Part shown: one piece after another, positions 24,532 through 36,020 of the stretch
How positions within the stretch are numbered: the stretch's first letter is position 1
Layout: every line of letters starts with the position of its first letter
Assembly (NCBI GenBank): GCA_964246015.1
Contig: CAXTPG010000001.1
Span: 1-64,000 of the forward strand
Direction of reading: 5' to 3'
Length of the DNA stretch: 64,000 bases
Source: JBBROS01 sp964246015
GTDB lineage: Bacteria > Pseudomonadota > Alphaproteobacteria > Acetobacterales > Acetobacteraceae
Program-made: the position numbers and the translations under genes
The notes under the pieces: generated by a model
What the model was told of the DNA's origin: nothing
What the model saw: only the letters and a program-made list of their open reading frames with translations
The model's database searches: none

Positions 24532-25334
24532 TCCGGGCCGGTTTCGACATCAGCTACGACTGTCCCCGCCCCACGCCGATGCTGCTGATGCTGGACGTCC
24601 ACCCCGACCGCGCGCCCGACGTCCAGGGGCATGCCGGGCCCGTCTTCCAGCCCCCCGTCGCCGCCGAGCGCTATCGGGACAGCTTCGGCAACACCTGCAC
24701 CCGGGTCATCCTCCCCGAAGGCGTGACGGCCATGTCCGCCGACTTCGTCGTGGCCGACACCGGCCAACCCGACCCGGTCGTCCCGGATGCAGCGCAGGTT
24801 CCGGTCGAGTCGCTGCCGTCCGGCGTGCTCGTCTACCTGCTCGGCAGCCGGTACTGCGACACGGACCGCCTCTCCGACACGGCCTGGAGCCTGTTCGGCG
24901 ACACCCAGCCAGGATGGGCCCGCGTCCAGGCGATCTGCGACTACACCCATGACCGGCTGACCTTCGGCTACGAGAACGCCGATCCCACCCGCACGGCGTG
25001 GTCCGCGCATCAGCAGCGGCACGGCGTCTGCCGCGACTTCGTCCACCTGGCCGTCGCATTCTGCCGCTGCATGAACATCCCGGCCCGCTACTGCACCGGC
25101 TACCTAGGGGACATCGGGGTTCCGCCGTCCAACGAGCCGATGGACTTCAGCGCCTGGTTCGAGGCGTTCCTGGACGGGACCTGGCACACCTTCGATCCCC
25201 GGCAGAACACACCCCGGATCGGTCGTATCCTGGTGGCGCGCGGCCGCGACGCGACGGACGTCGCGCTCTGCACGACGTTCGGTTCCTGCAAGCTCGTCGA
25301 TTTCCAGGTCCGGACCAGCACGCTGGCCCGGTGA
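24525..25334 (+). CDS. Transglutaminase-like superfamily protein (copy C)
   Basis: A 269-residue paralogue of copy A. It has the same N-terminal beta domain (MLIRAGFDISYDCPRPTPM), the Cys in QRHGVCRDFVHLAVAF near residue 168, then PMDFSAWFEAFLDG and TWHTFDPRQNTPRIGR. As in copy A, Ser stands where the catalytic His of a classical triad would be; a different His is present in TWHTFD but not at the same position. The ATG at 24525-24527 lies inside the end of copy B (7-bp overlap). Whether A and C are active enzymes or structural partners of B is an open question. Confidence 0.85.
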   Translation: MLIRAGFDISYDCPRPTPMLLMLDVHPDRAPDVQGHAGPVFQPPVAAERYRDSFGNTCTRVILPEGVTAMSADFVVADTGQPDPVVPDAAQVPVESLPSGVLVYLLGSRYCDTDRLSDTAWSLFGDTQPGWARVQAICDYTHDRLTFGYENADPTRTAWSAHQQRHGVCRDFVHLAVAFCRCMNIPARYCTGYLGDIGVPPSNEPMDFSAWFEAFLDGTWHTFDPRQNTPRIGRILVARGRDATDVALCTTFGSCKLVDFQVRTSTLAR

Positions 25335-25350
25335 CACGCGGGGTCCACGA

Positions 25351-25426
<76 letters not shown>

Positions 25427-25572
25427 GCACCACTCGGGAGGCGGCCGTATAGCAGCCCGCGCACCCCATGCAAACCCCGCATTCACCGCCACATTGCATG
25501 CTTGCGCCACACCCCTGCGCTGTGTTTCCTGCTTGGGTCCTCATACCTTCGCACTCCAAACGGGAACCACGC

Positions 25573-27729
<2,157 letters not shown>

Positions 27730-27737
<8 letters not shown>

Positions 27738-28590
27738 CGACCTCCTCGCCGTCTCCGCCCTCACCATGCGGTTCGGCGGCCTCACCGCCGTCAACGCGTT
27801 GGATTTCGTCGCGCGCCAGGGCGACATCACCTCCGTCATCGGCCCCAACGGCGCCGGCAAGACGACCGTGTTCAACTGCATCACCGGGTTCTACCGCCCC
27901 ACCTCCGGCGACATCCGCCTCACCCACGCGGACGGCGCCGCCTATGCCCTGCAAACCCTGCCGGGCCACCGCATCGCCCGCCGCGCCCGCGTCGCCCGGA
28001 CCTTCCAGAACATCCGCCTGTTCGCCGGCATGACCGTGCTGGAAAACCTCCTCGTCGCCCAGCACAACGCCCTCATGCCCCACGTCTGGGACGGGCTGCT
28101 CGCCGTGTTCGGCCTCGGCGGCCATCACCGGGCCGAGCACGCGGCCATGGAGCGCGCCCGCCATTGGCTCGACCGCATCGGCCTTTTGCCGCGCGCCGAC
28201 GACCCGGCCGGGGCCCTCCCGTACGGCGACCAGCGCAGGCTCGAAATCGCCCGAGCCATGTGCATCGACCCCGTCCTCCTCTGCCTCGACGAACCTGCCG
28301 CCGGCCTCAACCCGGCCGAAAGCGGCGCCCTCGCCACGCTGCTGAAATCCATCCAGGCCGACGGCTGCAGCATCCTGCTGATCGAGCACGACATGGGCGT
28401 CGTCATGCGCATCAGCGACCACATCGTCGTGCTCGATCACGGCAAGAAGATCGCCGACGGCACCCCCGACCAGGTCCGCAACGACCCCGCCGTCATCGCC
28501 GCCTACCTGGGCGAGGGCGACGAGGACGATACCGATGCCCCCGGCATCGCCACCGATCCCCACGCGCCTGTCGCGACCGCCGCAGCATGA
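27730..28590 (+). CDS. livG: ABC importer ATP-binding protein, LivG family
   Basis: A 286-residue cytoplasmic ATPase of the Liv importer. Walker A is GPNGAGKTT and is followed by the LivG-specific FYRPTSGDI and RTFQNIRLFAGMTVLEN. The signature region reads LPYGDQRRLEIARAM, Walker B is LLCLDEPAAGLNP, and the switch His is in LIEHDMGVVM. The GTG at 27730 begins inside livM. A C-terminal tail of about 25 residues rich in Asp and Pro (DEDDTDAPGIATDP) extends past the usual LivG end (AAYLGEG). Confidence 0.93.
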
Positions 28591-29306
28591 CCCCGCTCCT
28601 CTCCCTTACCGGCGTCACCGCCTATTACGGCGCCATCCAGGCCCTGAAGGGCGTCGATCTCCACGTCGATCCCGGTGAGATCGTCACCCTCATCGGCGCC
28701 AACGGGGCCGGCAAATCGACGCTCATGATGACCATCTGCGGCAACCCGCGCGCCCGCGACGGCGCCATCATCCTCGACGGCACCGACATCACCGCCCGCC
28801 CCACGCACGAGATCATGCACATGGGCGTCGCCCAGTCGCCCGAGGGCCGCCGCATCTTCGCCCGCATGTCCGTCCACGAGAACCTGCTGATGGGCGCCCA
28901 GGTCGTCGGCATGAAGGACTACGAGGCGACCCGCGACCTCGTCTTCACGCTCTTTCCCCGCCTCAAGGAACGCCTGCAGCAGCGGGGCGGGACGCTGTCG
29001 GGCGGCGAACAGCAGATGCTCGCCATCGGTCGCGCGCTGATGAGCCGGCCCCGCCTGCTGCTGCTTGACGAGCCCAGCCTGGGGCTTGCCCCGCTCGTCG
29101 TCCGCAGCATCTTCGGCGCCATCCGACAGCTCAACCGCGACACCGGCCTCACCGTGCTGCTGGTGGAACAGAACGCCTACCAGGCCCTGCGGCTCGCGCA
29201 TCGCGGCTACGTGCTGGTGAACGGCCGCATCACCATGGCCGGCCCCGGCGCCGAACTGCTGGCCCGCCCCGAAATCCGCGCCGCCTACCTCGAGGGCGCC
29301 CACTAG
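28587..29306 (+). CDS. livF: ABC importer ATP-binding protein, LivF family
   Basis: A 239-residue ATPase, the partner of LivG. Walker A is GANGAGKST, then VAQSPEGRRIFARMSVHENL, signature TLSGGEQQMLAIGRAL, Walker B LLLLDEPSLGLAP and the LivF end motif RAAYLEGAH. The ATG at 28587 overlaps the livG stop by 4 bp. This completes a livH-M-G-F set with all junctions overlapping. Only 9 bp separate its stop from that of the convergent Hint-protein gene. Confidence 0.94.
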   Translation: MTPLLSLTGVTAYYGAIQALKGVDLHVDPGEIVTLIGANGAGKSTLMMTICGNPRARDGAIILDGTDITARPTHEIMHMGVAQSPEGRRIFARMSVHENLLMGAQVVGMKDYEATRDLVFTLFPRLKERLQQRGGTLSGGEQQMLAIGRALMSRPRLLLLDEPSLGLAPLVVRSIFGAIRQLNRDTGLTVLLVEQNAYQALRLAHRGYVLVNGRITMAGPGAELLARPEIRAAYLEGAH

Positions 29307-29315
29307 CGACCGGGG

Positions 29316-32300
29316 TCAGGCCGCCAACCGCGCCACCGTGATCTCCAACCGCCGCTCGGCGCCGCCGCCGGGCAGCGACAGCACCGCGCTGCCGTCCGTC
29401 CACCGAACCGCGTGCCCGCCATGCCGCTCGACCGCATGGAACCCCCGGGCCAGCCGCGGATCGTCCATCGCCACCGAGGCCCCGTCCACGGAAACCCCCG
29501 TCACCAGCGCGCCCAGCCGCCGCACATCCAGCCCGGACGTCGCCGCCGCCGAGACGAGCCGCACCGCCAGAACCCCAGCCGGGATCGCCGCCCGGACCAC
29601 GCCATTCGCCTCGATCGCGACCGTCATCGAGCCGCCGCCCGCCGCTGCCCGCTCGGCCAGCCGGGCACGGACCACCTCCAGCGCCGGGCCGTCCTCCGTC
29701 ACCGGGGCGCAGAAACGGGCAGGGCCGTGCGCCGCGTCCGGGAACAGGCGGCGGTGCTCGTGCGCGTTCTGGAACAGCCCGCGGCTGTCGTCGTCGATGA
29801 ACGTCTCGGACGCGGCCCCTTCCGCCCAGATCACGTCGTGGCTGTCGAGTTCCAGGTGGTAGTAGTCGACGCGCTCCATCCCCTCCATTTGCGCGATGCT
29901 GGTGCCGTTCACCAGCGCCTCGGCCGGGATGAGCATGCCGTCCAGGAACATCGCGTGCCGCGGGGACACCATCAGGTCCCGCCGCGGCACCGTGTCCGCC
30001 AACGACCCGGCACGGAACAGCACCGGCAGCACCGCCCGGTTCTCTGCCGCAAACCGCCCGAGATAGCTGCGGGTCCCGATCCACCGGATCGCCCGCACCG
30101 CCCCCGCATGGGTGACCAGGCCGTCGCCGATACGGAGCGCCTCCACAGCGACCTCCCCACGATCCGTCAGGATCAGCGTTCCCCGGCAATAGCAGGCCAC
30201 GGCGGTCGCCACGACCGTCGTCGCCGTGTTGCTCGTCGTCGTGATGCCGTCGTTGACGGCCAGCGTGAACCCGGTCGTCACCGTCGATCCCTGCGCCACC
30301 TGTTGCGCGGTGGGCGTGAACACCAGCGCCCGCAGCGCCGTCGCGACCGCCGACGGCGTGCCCGCCGTGAGCGTATAGGTCCCCGTGCCCGTCTTGCTCA
30401 GCCCGCTCCCGCTCAGCAGCCCGTTGGCGTCGCTCGCGGTGGCACCCGCCTTCACCGTGATCGTCACCGCCTCGGACGCACCCACGTCGGGGTCCCCGAC
30501 GGTCACGCCCGAGAACGGGGTGATCGTCGAATCGTCGTTCACCACCTGCCCGGCGGCCGTTCCGCCAATGGCCGGCGCGTCGTTGACCGACGTCGCGACG
30601 ACTGTCGTTACGGCGTTGCTGGTGCTGCCACCGCCCGCATCGGTCACCGCGATCGTGAACCCCGTCGTCACCGTCGAACCCGGCGCCACCTCGTTCGCCG
30701 TCGGCGTGAACACCAGCGCCCGCAGCGCCGATTGCAGGGCCGCCGGGCTGGCCGTGCTCAGCGTATACGTGCCCGTCCCCGTCTTCGACAGCCCGGCGCC
30801 AGACAGCGTCCCGTTCGCGTCCGACGCGGTGGCGCCCGCCTTCACGGTCAGCGTCGCCGTCTCGGTCTCTCCCGCCGTGTCCGCGAATGTGACGCTCGCG
30901 AACGGCGTGATCGTCGCATTGTCCCCCACGGCCTGGTTCGCGGTGGTTCCACCCAGGCTCGGCGTGGGCACGACGACGCTGACGGTGCTCGTCACCGCCG
31001 TGCTGTTGGCCGTGCCGTCGTTCACGACGTAGCTCAGCGTGCGGGTGCCCGTGGCCACCGCGTTTCCCGTGCTGAACGTCACGCCGTCCAGCACGCCCTG
31101 ATACTGCGCCGCCGTGGCCGTGCCGGTCAGCGAGAGCAGCCCGGTGGTGCCGTTATAGGCGACGGCGATGCCGTTGGCGGCGGTCGCGGCCAACGTGTCG
31201 CCCGCGATGAACCCGGTGGAGATGGACACCGTCGCCGAAGCGATCGTCCCGCCGCTGTCCGGCGCCGTCACGGTCGCCGTCGAATCCGTCACCACCGGCG
31301 TCCCGCTGCCCCGCGTGAACGTCACCGCGTTGGACGCGCCGGCCGACATCGTGGGCGGTGCGTGCACCACGGTGATGCTGCTGGTGACGCCGGTGCTCGT
31401 CAGCGCCCCGTCGGTGGCGGTGTACGTCAGCGTCCGGCTCGTGCTGCCGCCCGCCGTCGGGTTGCCGTTGCCCGGCGAGAAGCTGAACGTCACGCTCCGG
31501 ATCGCCGTCTGATACTGCAGGACGGTCGCGGACCCGGTCAGCGTCAGCACGCCCGTGACGTTGTATGACCCTGCGATGCCGTTCTGCGTGGTGAAGCCCA
31601 GCGTGTCGCCGGACACGAAGCCCGACGTGATGCTGATCGTGGCGCCGGTCAGGTTGGTCGATGTGTAGTCGAGCGCGGTCAGCACGGTATCGACCGCGAC
31701 CGCGGATCCGCCACCGGTGAAGCTGACCGACGGCGTCCCAGCGCTCAACACCGGCGCCGTCTGGATCGCGACGGTGCTGGTGCCGCTGCCCGTGTTGATG
31801 CCGTCGAACACGGAATAGGTCAGCGTGCGGCTGATCGAGCTTCCGGCGCCCGTCGGGTCCGACGTCGTGTTCCGGAACGTCACGGATTGCAGCACCTGCT
31901 GGTAGTGCGCCGTCGTGTCCAGCCCGCTGAGCGAAAGCGTCGAGCCGCTGAAGTTCACGCTGATGCTGGTGCCCGTGACCGTGGCGGCCAGCACGTCGCC
32001 CGTCTTGGCCCCGGTGATCACGACGGTCCCGTTGATGTAGTTCACCGACGTCGACGAGCTCGTCAGAAGTCCGGCGTCGGCCACCGTCGCGCCGGCGCCG
32101 GACACGTAGTTGATGGCGCTGCCCGCAACGACGAGCGGCACCACGTCGAACCCGATCCCGCCGGCGTCGAACAGGCTGCCCTCGAAGTAGTTGCCGAAAT
32201 ACGCGCCGTGCGGGTCCGACGCGTCGCTGGTGTGTGTCCCCGTCGTCTCGGAATTGGGCGTGACCCGGGTCAGCGGCGTCGTGTTGGTGGCCGTCAGGCT

Positions 32301-33380
32301 GCCCTGGTAGATGGCCTCGTCATAGGGGCCGACCGACAGGATGCCGGCATCGTACTTCTGCGTGTTCCCGATGACGTAGAAGACGCCGTTCTGGGTATCG
32401 ATCTCGATGCGCGCTGGGTCGCCCGCGTTGGAGCCTGAATACAGCGTGGTCGTCGTGCCCAGCGTGACTGTACCGTTGCTGATGGAGAACCCGACCTTGT
32501 AGATCCCGTGCTGCGTATCGCCGTAGTTGTCGGTGGCCAGATTGTTGAAGATGTTATTCGTCGTGTAGTACAGGGTGCGGGTCACCGGATCGACGGCGAG
32601 CCCGTCCAGCACGTTGCCGCCGTAATAGTCGGACCCGAAATTGCCGTCGGCGTGGAAGGGGTAGGAGAACAGGATCTGCACAGCCCCGGTGGTGAGGTTC
32701 ACCACGCTCAGGTTGTTCACCGCCGTCGCCGTGCCGCCATCCAGCGCCACGCCCGTCACGTCCGACACGAAGGCGATGTTGTCGGCGAGGTCGAGCGCCA
32801 CGACGTCGGGGCTGGACAGCGTGTTCGCGAGGGACACCCGGACGGCGGCGCCGCCCGCCTCGTTCACGTAGAACAGGCCGCTCAACGACTTGTTGGGCGT
32901 GCCGATGCGGTTGCCGGTGATGTTGTTCGTGCCGCCGATGGCGTAGGCCTGGGTGAAGTAGACGCGCTTGTTGACCTGATCGACGGCCAGGTCGTTGATG
33001 ACGCCGTAATCGTAGGCGGCGGCGCCCGGCGAGGGCGCGGCGTAGAGGATCGTGGAATTGACGACCCCGGTGACTGTGCTGCCGAAGCGGATCGACGGAT
33101 TGCCGGTCCCGGTCGGCTGGCCGTTGCTGATGCTGGTGACGCCGTCTTCATCCACGAAGTAGTAGGATTGGGCGCTGGGGTCGATCGTGAGCGCCGCGTA
33201 ATGGGTGACGAAGCCGAACGAGGGATTGGCGCCGGTGATCAGCAACGTGCTGCTGAGCTCGGTCCCCCGGTCCACGGTGTCCTTGTTCACGCCCTGGTTG
33301 TTGTTGTTGGCGGGGGTCGTGGGAGACGAGGGGTTGTAGGGGTTGTTCTTCAGAAAGAAGATGGTTCCGGTCTGCGCCAC
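29316..33380 (-). CDS. Giant extracellular protein: beta-propeller-like region, cadherin/VCBS-like repeats and C-terminal Hint domain
   Basis: A 1354-residue protein. Residues 1 to about 420 show propeller-like repeats (INDLAVDQVNKRVYFTQAY, LDGLAVDPVTRTLYYTTN, IEIDTQNGVFYVIGN). Residues about 420-1060 are a chain of Ser/Thr/Gly-rich beta repeats of roughly 90-125 residues. The last two repeats are close copies of each other. From about 1060 to 1200 lies a Hint (hedgehog/intein) domain starting ACYCRGTLILTDRGEVAVEALRIGDG, with WIGTRSY and SPRHAMFLDG; the first Cys is the expected self-processing nucleophile. About 150 residues of unknown fold follow. No N-terminal signal peptide is seen, so type I or another non-Sec secretion is likely. 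GTG start at 33378-33380 with GAGGGG upstream. Confidence 0.85.
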   Translation of the reverse strand: MAQTGTIFFLKNNPYNPSSPTTPANNNNQGVNKDTVDRGTELSSTLLITGANPSFGFVTHYAALTIDPSAQSYYFVDEDGVTSISNGQPTGTGNPSIRFGSTVTGVVNSTILYAAPSPGAAAYDYGVINDLAVDQVNKRVYFTQAYAIGGTNNITGNRIGTPNKSLSGLFYVNEAGGAAVRVSLANTLSSPDVVALDLADNIAFVSDVTGVALDGGTATAVNNLSVVNLTTGAVQILFSYPFHADGNFGSDYYGGNVLDGLAVDPVTRTLYYTTNNIFNNLATDNYGDTQHGIYKVGFSISNGTVTLGTTTTLYSGSNAGDPARIEIDTQNGVFYVIGNTQKYDAGILSVGPYDEAIYQGSLTATNTTPLTRVTPNSETTGTHTSDASDPHGAYFGNYFEGSLFDAGGIGFDVVPLVVAGSAINYVSGAGATVADAGLLTSSSTSVNYINGTVVITGAKTGDVLAATVTGTSISVNFSGSTLSLSGLDTTAHYQQVLQSVTFRNTTSDPTGAGSSISRTLTYSVFDGINTGSGTSTVAIQTAPVLSAGTPSVSFTGGGSAVAVDTVLTALDYTSTNLTGATISITSGFVSGDTLGFTTQNGIAGSYNVTGVLTLTGSATVLQYQTAIRSVTFSFSPGNGNPTAGGSTSRTLTYTATDGALTSTGVTSSITVVHAPPTMSAGASNAVTFTRGSGTPVVTDSTATVTAPDSGGTIASATVSISTGFIAGDTLAATAANGIAVAYNGTTGLLSLTGTATAAQYQGVLDGVTFSTGNAVATGTRTLSYVVNDGTANSTAVTSTVSVVVPTPSLGGTTANQAVGDNATITPFASVTFADTAGETETATLTVKAGATASDANGTLSGAGLSKTGTGTYTLSTASPAALQSALRALVFTPTANEVAPGSTVTTGFTIAVTDAGGGSTSNAVTTVVATSVNDAPAIGGTAAGQVVNDDSTITPFSGVTVGDPDVGASEAVTITVKAGATASDANGLLSGSGLSKTGTGTYTLTAGTPSAVATALRALVFTPTAQQVAQGSTVTTGFTLAVNDGITTTSNTATTVVATAVACYCRGTLILTDRGEVAVEALRIGDGLVTHAGAVRAIRWIGTRSYLGRFAAENRAVLPVLFRAGSLADTVPRRDLMVSPRHAMFLDGMLIPAEALVNGTSIAQMEGMERVDYYHLELDSHDVIWAEGAASETFIDDDSRGLFQNAHEHRRLFPDAAHGPARFCAPVTEDGPALEVVRARLAERAAAGGGSMTVAIEANGVVRAAIPAGVLAVRLVSAAATSGLDVRRLGALVTGVSVDGASVAMDDPRLARGFHAVERHGGHAVRWTDGSAVLSLPGGGAERRLEITVARLAA

Positions 33381-33439
33381 GGCCTTGCCCCTCGTCTCCG
33401 GACGCGATCGTTTGTTCCGATCCCGGCTCCGTAAACCTG

Positions 33440-33480
33440 ACTTACCGAGTTGCGTGCGATCACGCTATCGTATATTTAAC
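33440..33480 (+). promoter_or_regulatory. Candidate promoter for the tail-collar gene cluster
   Basis: Within the 143-bp divergent gap, an AT-rich patch contains TATATT (33471-33476), with TTGCGT (33450-33455) 15 bp upstream. The spacer is short, so confidence is low. It would transcribe rightwards into the gene at 33524. The opposite promoter for the Hint-protein gene must share this gap. Confidence 0.3.
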
Positions 33481-33523
33481 ATTTCGCATCCGGCATTGAT
33501 ACGTGACGGCATGGGGAGGCGAT

Positions 33524-34051
33524 ATGAGTGATCCGTATATCGGGCAGGTCGTGCCCGTCGGCTTCAACTTCGCTCCGGTCGGCTGGCTGCCGTGCGACGG
33601 CAGGCTGCTCGATATCGCCGAATACGACACGCTCTTCGCCCTCATCGGCACGACCTATGGCGGGAACGGTTCCACGAACTTCGCGCTTCCGAACCTCATG
33701 GGCGTTGCGGCGCTGGGCGAGGGCGCCGGTCCGACGCTGTCCAGCTACGCATTGGGACAAACCGGGGGCGCCGAAGGGGTGACGCTGGCGGGCGCCCATC
33801 TTCCGGCCCACACGCACACGATGATGGCCTCCCTAAACAAGGGAACCGCGAGCGTGCCCGGCGACCAGTTGCTCGCCGCGGCCAGCGGTCAGGGCGACAT
33901 CCCCTATTCCACCGCCGCCGCGTCCATCCCGATGGCGCCGGGCGCGTTGCTGCCGTCGCAAGGCGGGGGACAGCCGCACGAGAACCGCCAGCCGCTGCTC
34001 TGCATCACCTATATCATCGCCACCCGCGGCCAATTCCCTTCGCCGGGTTGA
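33524..34051 (+). CDS. Phage tail-collar / microcystin-dependent type protein (copy 1)
   Basis: A 175-residue protein of the tail collar (Mdp) family. The family hallmark is IGQVVPVGFNFAPVGWLPCDGRLL, then LFALIGTTYGGNGSTNFALPNLMG, the metal-binding-like LPAHTHTM and the C-terminal GGGQPHENRQPLLCITYIIA. Relatives occur as phage tail-fibre collar domains and as free bacterial proteins. Start at ATG 33524 with GGGGAGG upstream. First of three tandem copies, with 43 and 18 bp gaps. No other phage genes are near, so a secreted or surface role is more likely than a prophage remnant. Confidence 0.88.
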   Translation: MSDPYIGQVVPVGFNFAPVGWLPCDGRLLDIAEYDTLFALIGTTYGGNGSTNFALPNLMGVAALGEGAGPTLSSYALGQTGGAEGVTLAGAHLPAHTHTMMASLNKGTASVPGDQLLAAASGQGDIPYSTAAASIPMAPGALLPSQGGGQPHENRQPLLCITYIIATRGQFPSPG

Positions 34052-34094
34052 TGGCCGTGGTTCTCCGCCAGGTTCCATAGAAGGACGTCGCGCC

Positions 34095-34634
34095 ATGGAC
34101 CCGTTCATCGGCCAGATCATGCTTTGCGGACTGGCGTTCGCGCCGAAGGGCTGGGCGGATTGCAACGGCCAGTTGCTGTCCATCCGACGGTACTCGGCCG
34201 TCTACTCCTTGCTGGGCACCACCTTCGGGGGCGACGGCACGACCAACTTCGCCCTGCCGGACCTTCGGGGCCGGGTGCTCGTCGGCCCCGGCACGCGCCA
34301 GGGTGGGTCGACCTATGCCCCGGGCGACCAGACGGGTGTCGAGGCGATCGCCATCCGCGCCGATGCCCTGCCTGTCCATGGCCACGGCATGAACGCGAGC
34401 CCGGTGCCCGGGACCGGCCAGGGGTCCGGCACGGCGGCCGGCAACAGCTTCTCCACGCTCCCCGGCGGCCGGGGCGCCACGGGCAAGATGTATGCGCCCC
34501 CCCCGGAAACGACCCGGCTGGCGGCGGCCGCCGCGTCCGCCGCCGGCGGCAACGCCACGCACGCCAACGTGCAGCCGTACCTGGCCCTGCGCTACATCAT
34601 CGCGCTGGATGGCGTCTTTCCGCAGCGCCCGTGA
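34095..34634 (+). CDS. Phage tail-collar / microcystin-dependent type protein (copy 2)
   Basis: A 179-residue paralogue with the same order of motifs: IGQIMLCGLAFAPKGWADCNGQLL, LLGTTFGGDGTTNFALPDLRGR, LPVHGHGMN and VQPYLALRYIIALDG. The central variable segment is longer, Ala/Gly-rich and unlike that of copies 1 and 3 (PPPETTRLAAAAASAAGG). In this family the conserved frame carries a variable middle part, which suits a display or adhesin function; that is an inference. Start at ATG 34095. Confidence 0.88.
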   Translation: MDPFIGQIMLCGLAFAPKGWADCNGQLLSIRRYSAVYSLLGTTFGGDGTTNFALPDLRGRVLVGPGTRQGGSTYAPGDQTGVEAIAIRADALPVHGHGMNASPVPGTGQGSGTAAGNSFSTLPGGRGATGKMYAPPPETTRLAAAAASAAGGNATHANVQPYLALRYIIALDGVFPQRP

Positions 34635-34652
34635 CATCATCGGAGGTCGACC

Positions 34653-35183
34653 ATGATTGAGGCCATACTCGGCGAGATCGAGTTCTTCGCCTTCGGGATG
34701 GTGCCGAAGGGATGGCTGCCGTGCGCCGGGCAGCTGCTGTCCATCACGGCGAACCAGGCGTTGTTCTCGCTGCTGGGCACGACCTATGGCGGGGACGGGA
34801 GGACGACGTTCGGGCTGCCGGATCTGCGCGGGCGGCTGCCGGTGGGGCAGGGGCTGGGCCGCAACCTGTCCAACTACGACCTCGGGCAGAAGGGGGGGAA
34901 CGAGGGCGTTGCGCTCACGCTCCAGCAGATCCCCGCCCACACCCATCCGGTGGGCGCGGTGAGCAATCCCCCGGCGCCGGCCGTCCCGTCCCCGGCCGGC
35001 AATCTGCTGTCCACGGTCGGAAACCCGGGCCCGATCGACATGTACGGCACGGGAAACTTGTCGCCGATGGCGGCAACGACGGTCGCGAGCGCCGGCGGGG
35101 GGCAGGCGCACGAGAACCGTATGCCCTACCTCGCCCTGAACCCGTGCATCGCCATCGCCGGGGAATTCCCCTCCCGGCCCTGA
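34653..35183 (+). CDS. Phage tail-collar / microcystin-dependent type protein (copy 3)
   Basis: A 176-residue third copy with LGEIEFFAFGMVPKGWLPCAGQLL, LLGTTYGGDGRTTFGLPDLRGR, QIPAHTHPVG and AHENRMPYLALNPCIAIAG. It is closer by eye to the typical free-standing bacterial tail-collar proteins than copy 1. ATG 34653 follows a GGAGG site (34639-34643). The three genes probably form one operon and end 40 bp before the end of the convergent pyrF. Confidence 0.88.
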   Translation: MIEAILGEIEFFAFGMVPKGWLPCAGQLLSITANQALFSLLGTTYGGDGRTTFGLPDLRGRLPVGQGLGRNLSNYDLGQKGGNEGVALTLQQIPAHTHPVGAVSNPPAPAVPSPAGNLLSTVGNPGPIDMYGTGNLSPMAATTVASAGGGQAHENRMPYLALNPCIAIAGEFPSRP

Positions 35184-35223
35184 TCGCGGCCACCGGGCGC
35201 GGCGCGCGATGCGGCCCAGCCCG

Positions 35224-35940
35224 TCATCCCGCGCTGGGCGGGGCGCCACCGGGGCCCCGGGCCATATCCACAAGCACCGCCCGGGCCGCCGCCCCAGGGT
35301 CGTCCGCGCGGGTGATGGGTCGGCCCACGACCAGGTAATCCGCCCCCCGGGCTATCGCCGCCCCCGGGGTTGCCACCCGCTTCTGGTCCCCCGCCGCATC
35401 CCCGGGCATGCGGATGCCCGGCGTCGCGATCAGCAGCCGTCCCCCGCCTGCCGCCCGCAATCCCGCCAGGTCGTCCGCCGCACTCGCGATCAGGCCATGC
35501 GCCCCGGCACGGCCCGCCGCGGCGGCCCGCAGCGCCACCAGCTCCGCCACCGTCCGATCGTACCCCATCGCCCGCACCGACGCGTCGTCCTGGCTTGTCA
35601 GGACCGAGATCGCGAACACCATCGTCTCCGTCCCGGCCGCACCCGCCACCGCGGCGGCGACGATCTCCGGGTCCCCGTGCACCGTCACGATCCGAACGCC
35701 ACGCGCCGCGACCGCCTGCACGCCCCGATGCACCGTCTCCGGAATGTCGTACATCTTGTAGTCCAGGAACACGCGCTTGCCGGCGGCGACGAGCGAATCG
35801 ATGAAACCCTCCACCCCCGGCGTGAAGAACAGCCACATTCCCACCTTGTAGAAGCGGACGTCGTCACCCAGCCGGGCCACCAACGCCCGCGCCTCCTCGA
35901 CGCTCGGCACGTCCAGCGCCACGATCAGCCGTTCATCCAC
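35224..35940 (-). CDS. pyrF: Orotidine 5'-phosphate decarboxylase
   Basis: OMP decarboxylase, which makes UMP in the last step of de novo pyrimidine synthesis. At 238 residues it has normal length. The catalytic Asp-Lys-Asp cluster is in KRVFLDYKMYDIPETV near residue 55-70. LIVALDVPS forms the first strand of the TIM barrel, and the phosphate-binding loops are seen as ATPGIRMPG and DYLVVGRPITRADDP. I use the GTG at 35938-35940 (VDERLIVALDV) because GGGGAG lies eight bases upstream; the open frame continues to 36003 with an unlikely leader. A housekeeping gene set between secreted-protein genes. Confidence 0.93.
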   Translation of the reverse strand: MDERLIVALDVPSVEEARALVARLGDDVRFYKVGMWLFFTPGVEGFIDSLVAAGKRVFLDYKMYDIPETVHRGVQAVAARGVRIVTVHGDPEIVAAAVAGAAGTETMVFAISVLTSQDDASVRAMGYDRTVAELVALRAAAAGRAGAHGLIASAADDLAGLRAAGGGRLLIATPGIRMPGDAAGDQKRVATPGAAIARGADYLVVGRPITRADDPGAAARAVLVDMARGPGGAPPSAG

Positions 35941-36020
35941 CGCGCCCACTCCCCTTCGTGACCCCGTCGTGCGGAGCAGTTCGGCAGAATCAACCTGCGA
36001 CACAAGCCCAGGGGACGCCC

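Noticed and set aside
33524..35183. A prophage or phage-tail remnant
   Set aside because: Only tail-collar domains are present. There are no capsid, terminase, tail-tube, integrase or lysis genes, and free-standing tail-collar proteins are common in bacteria.
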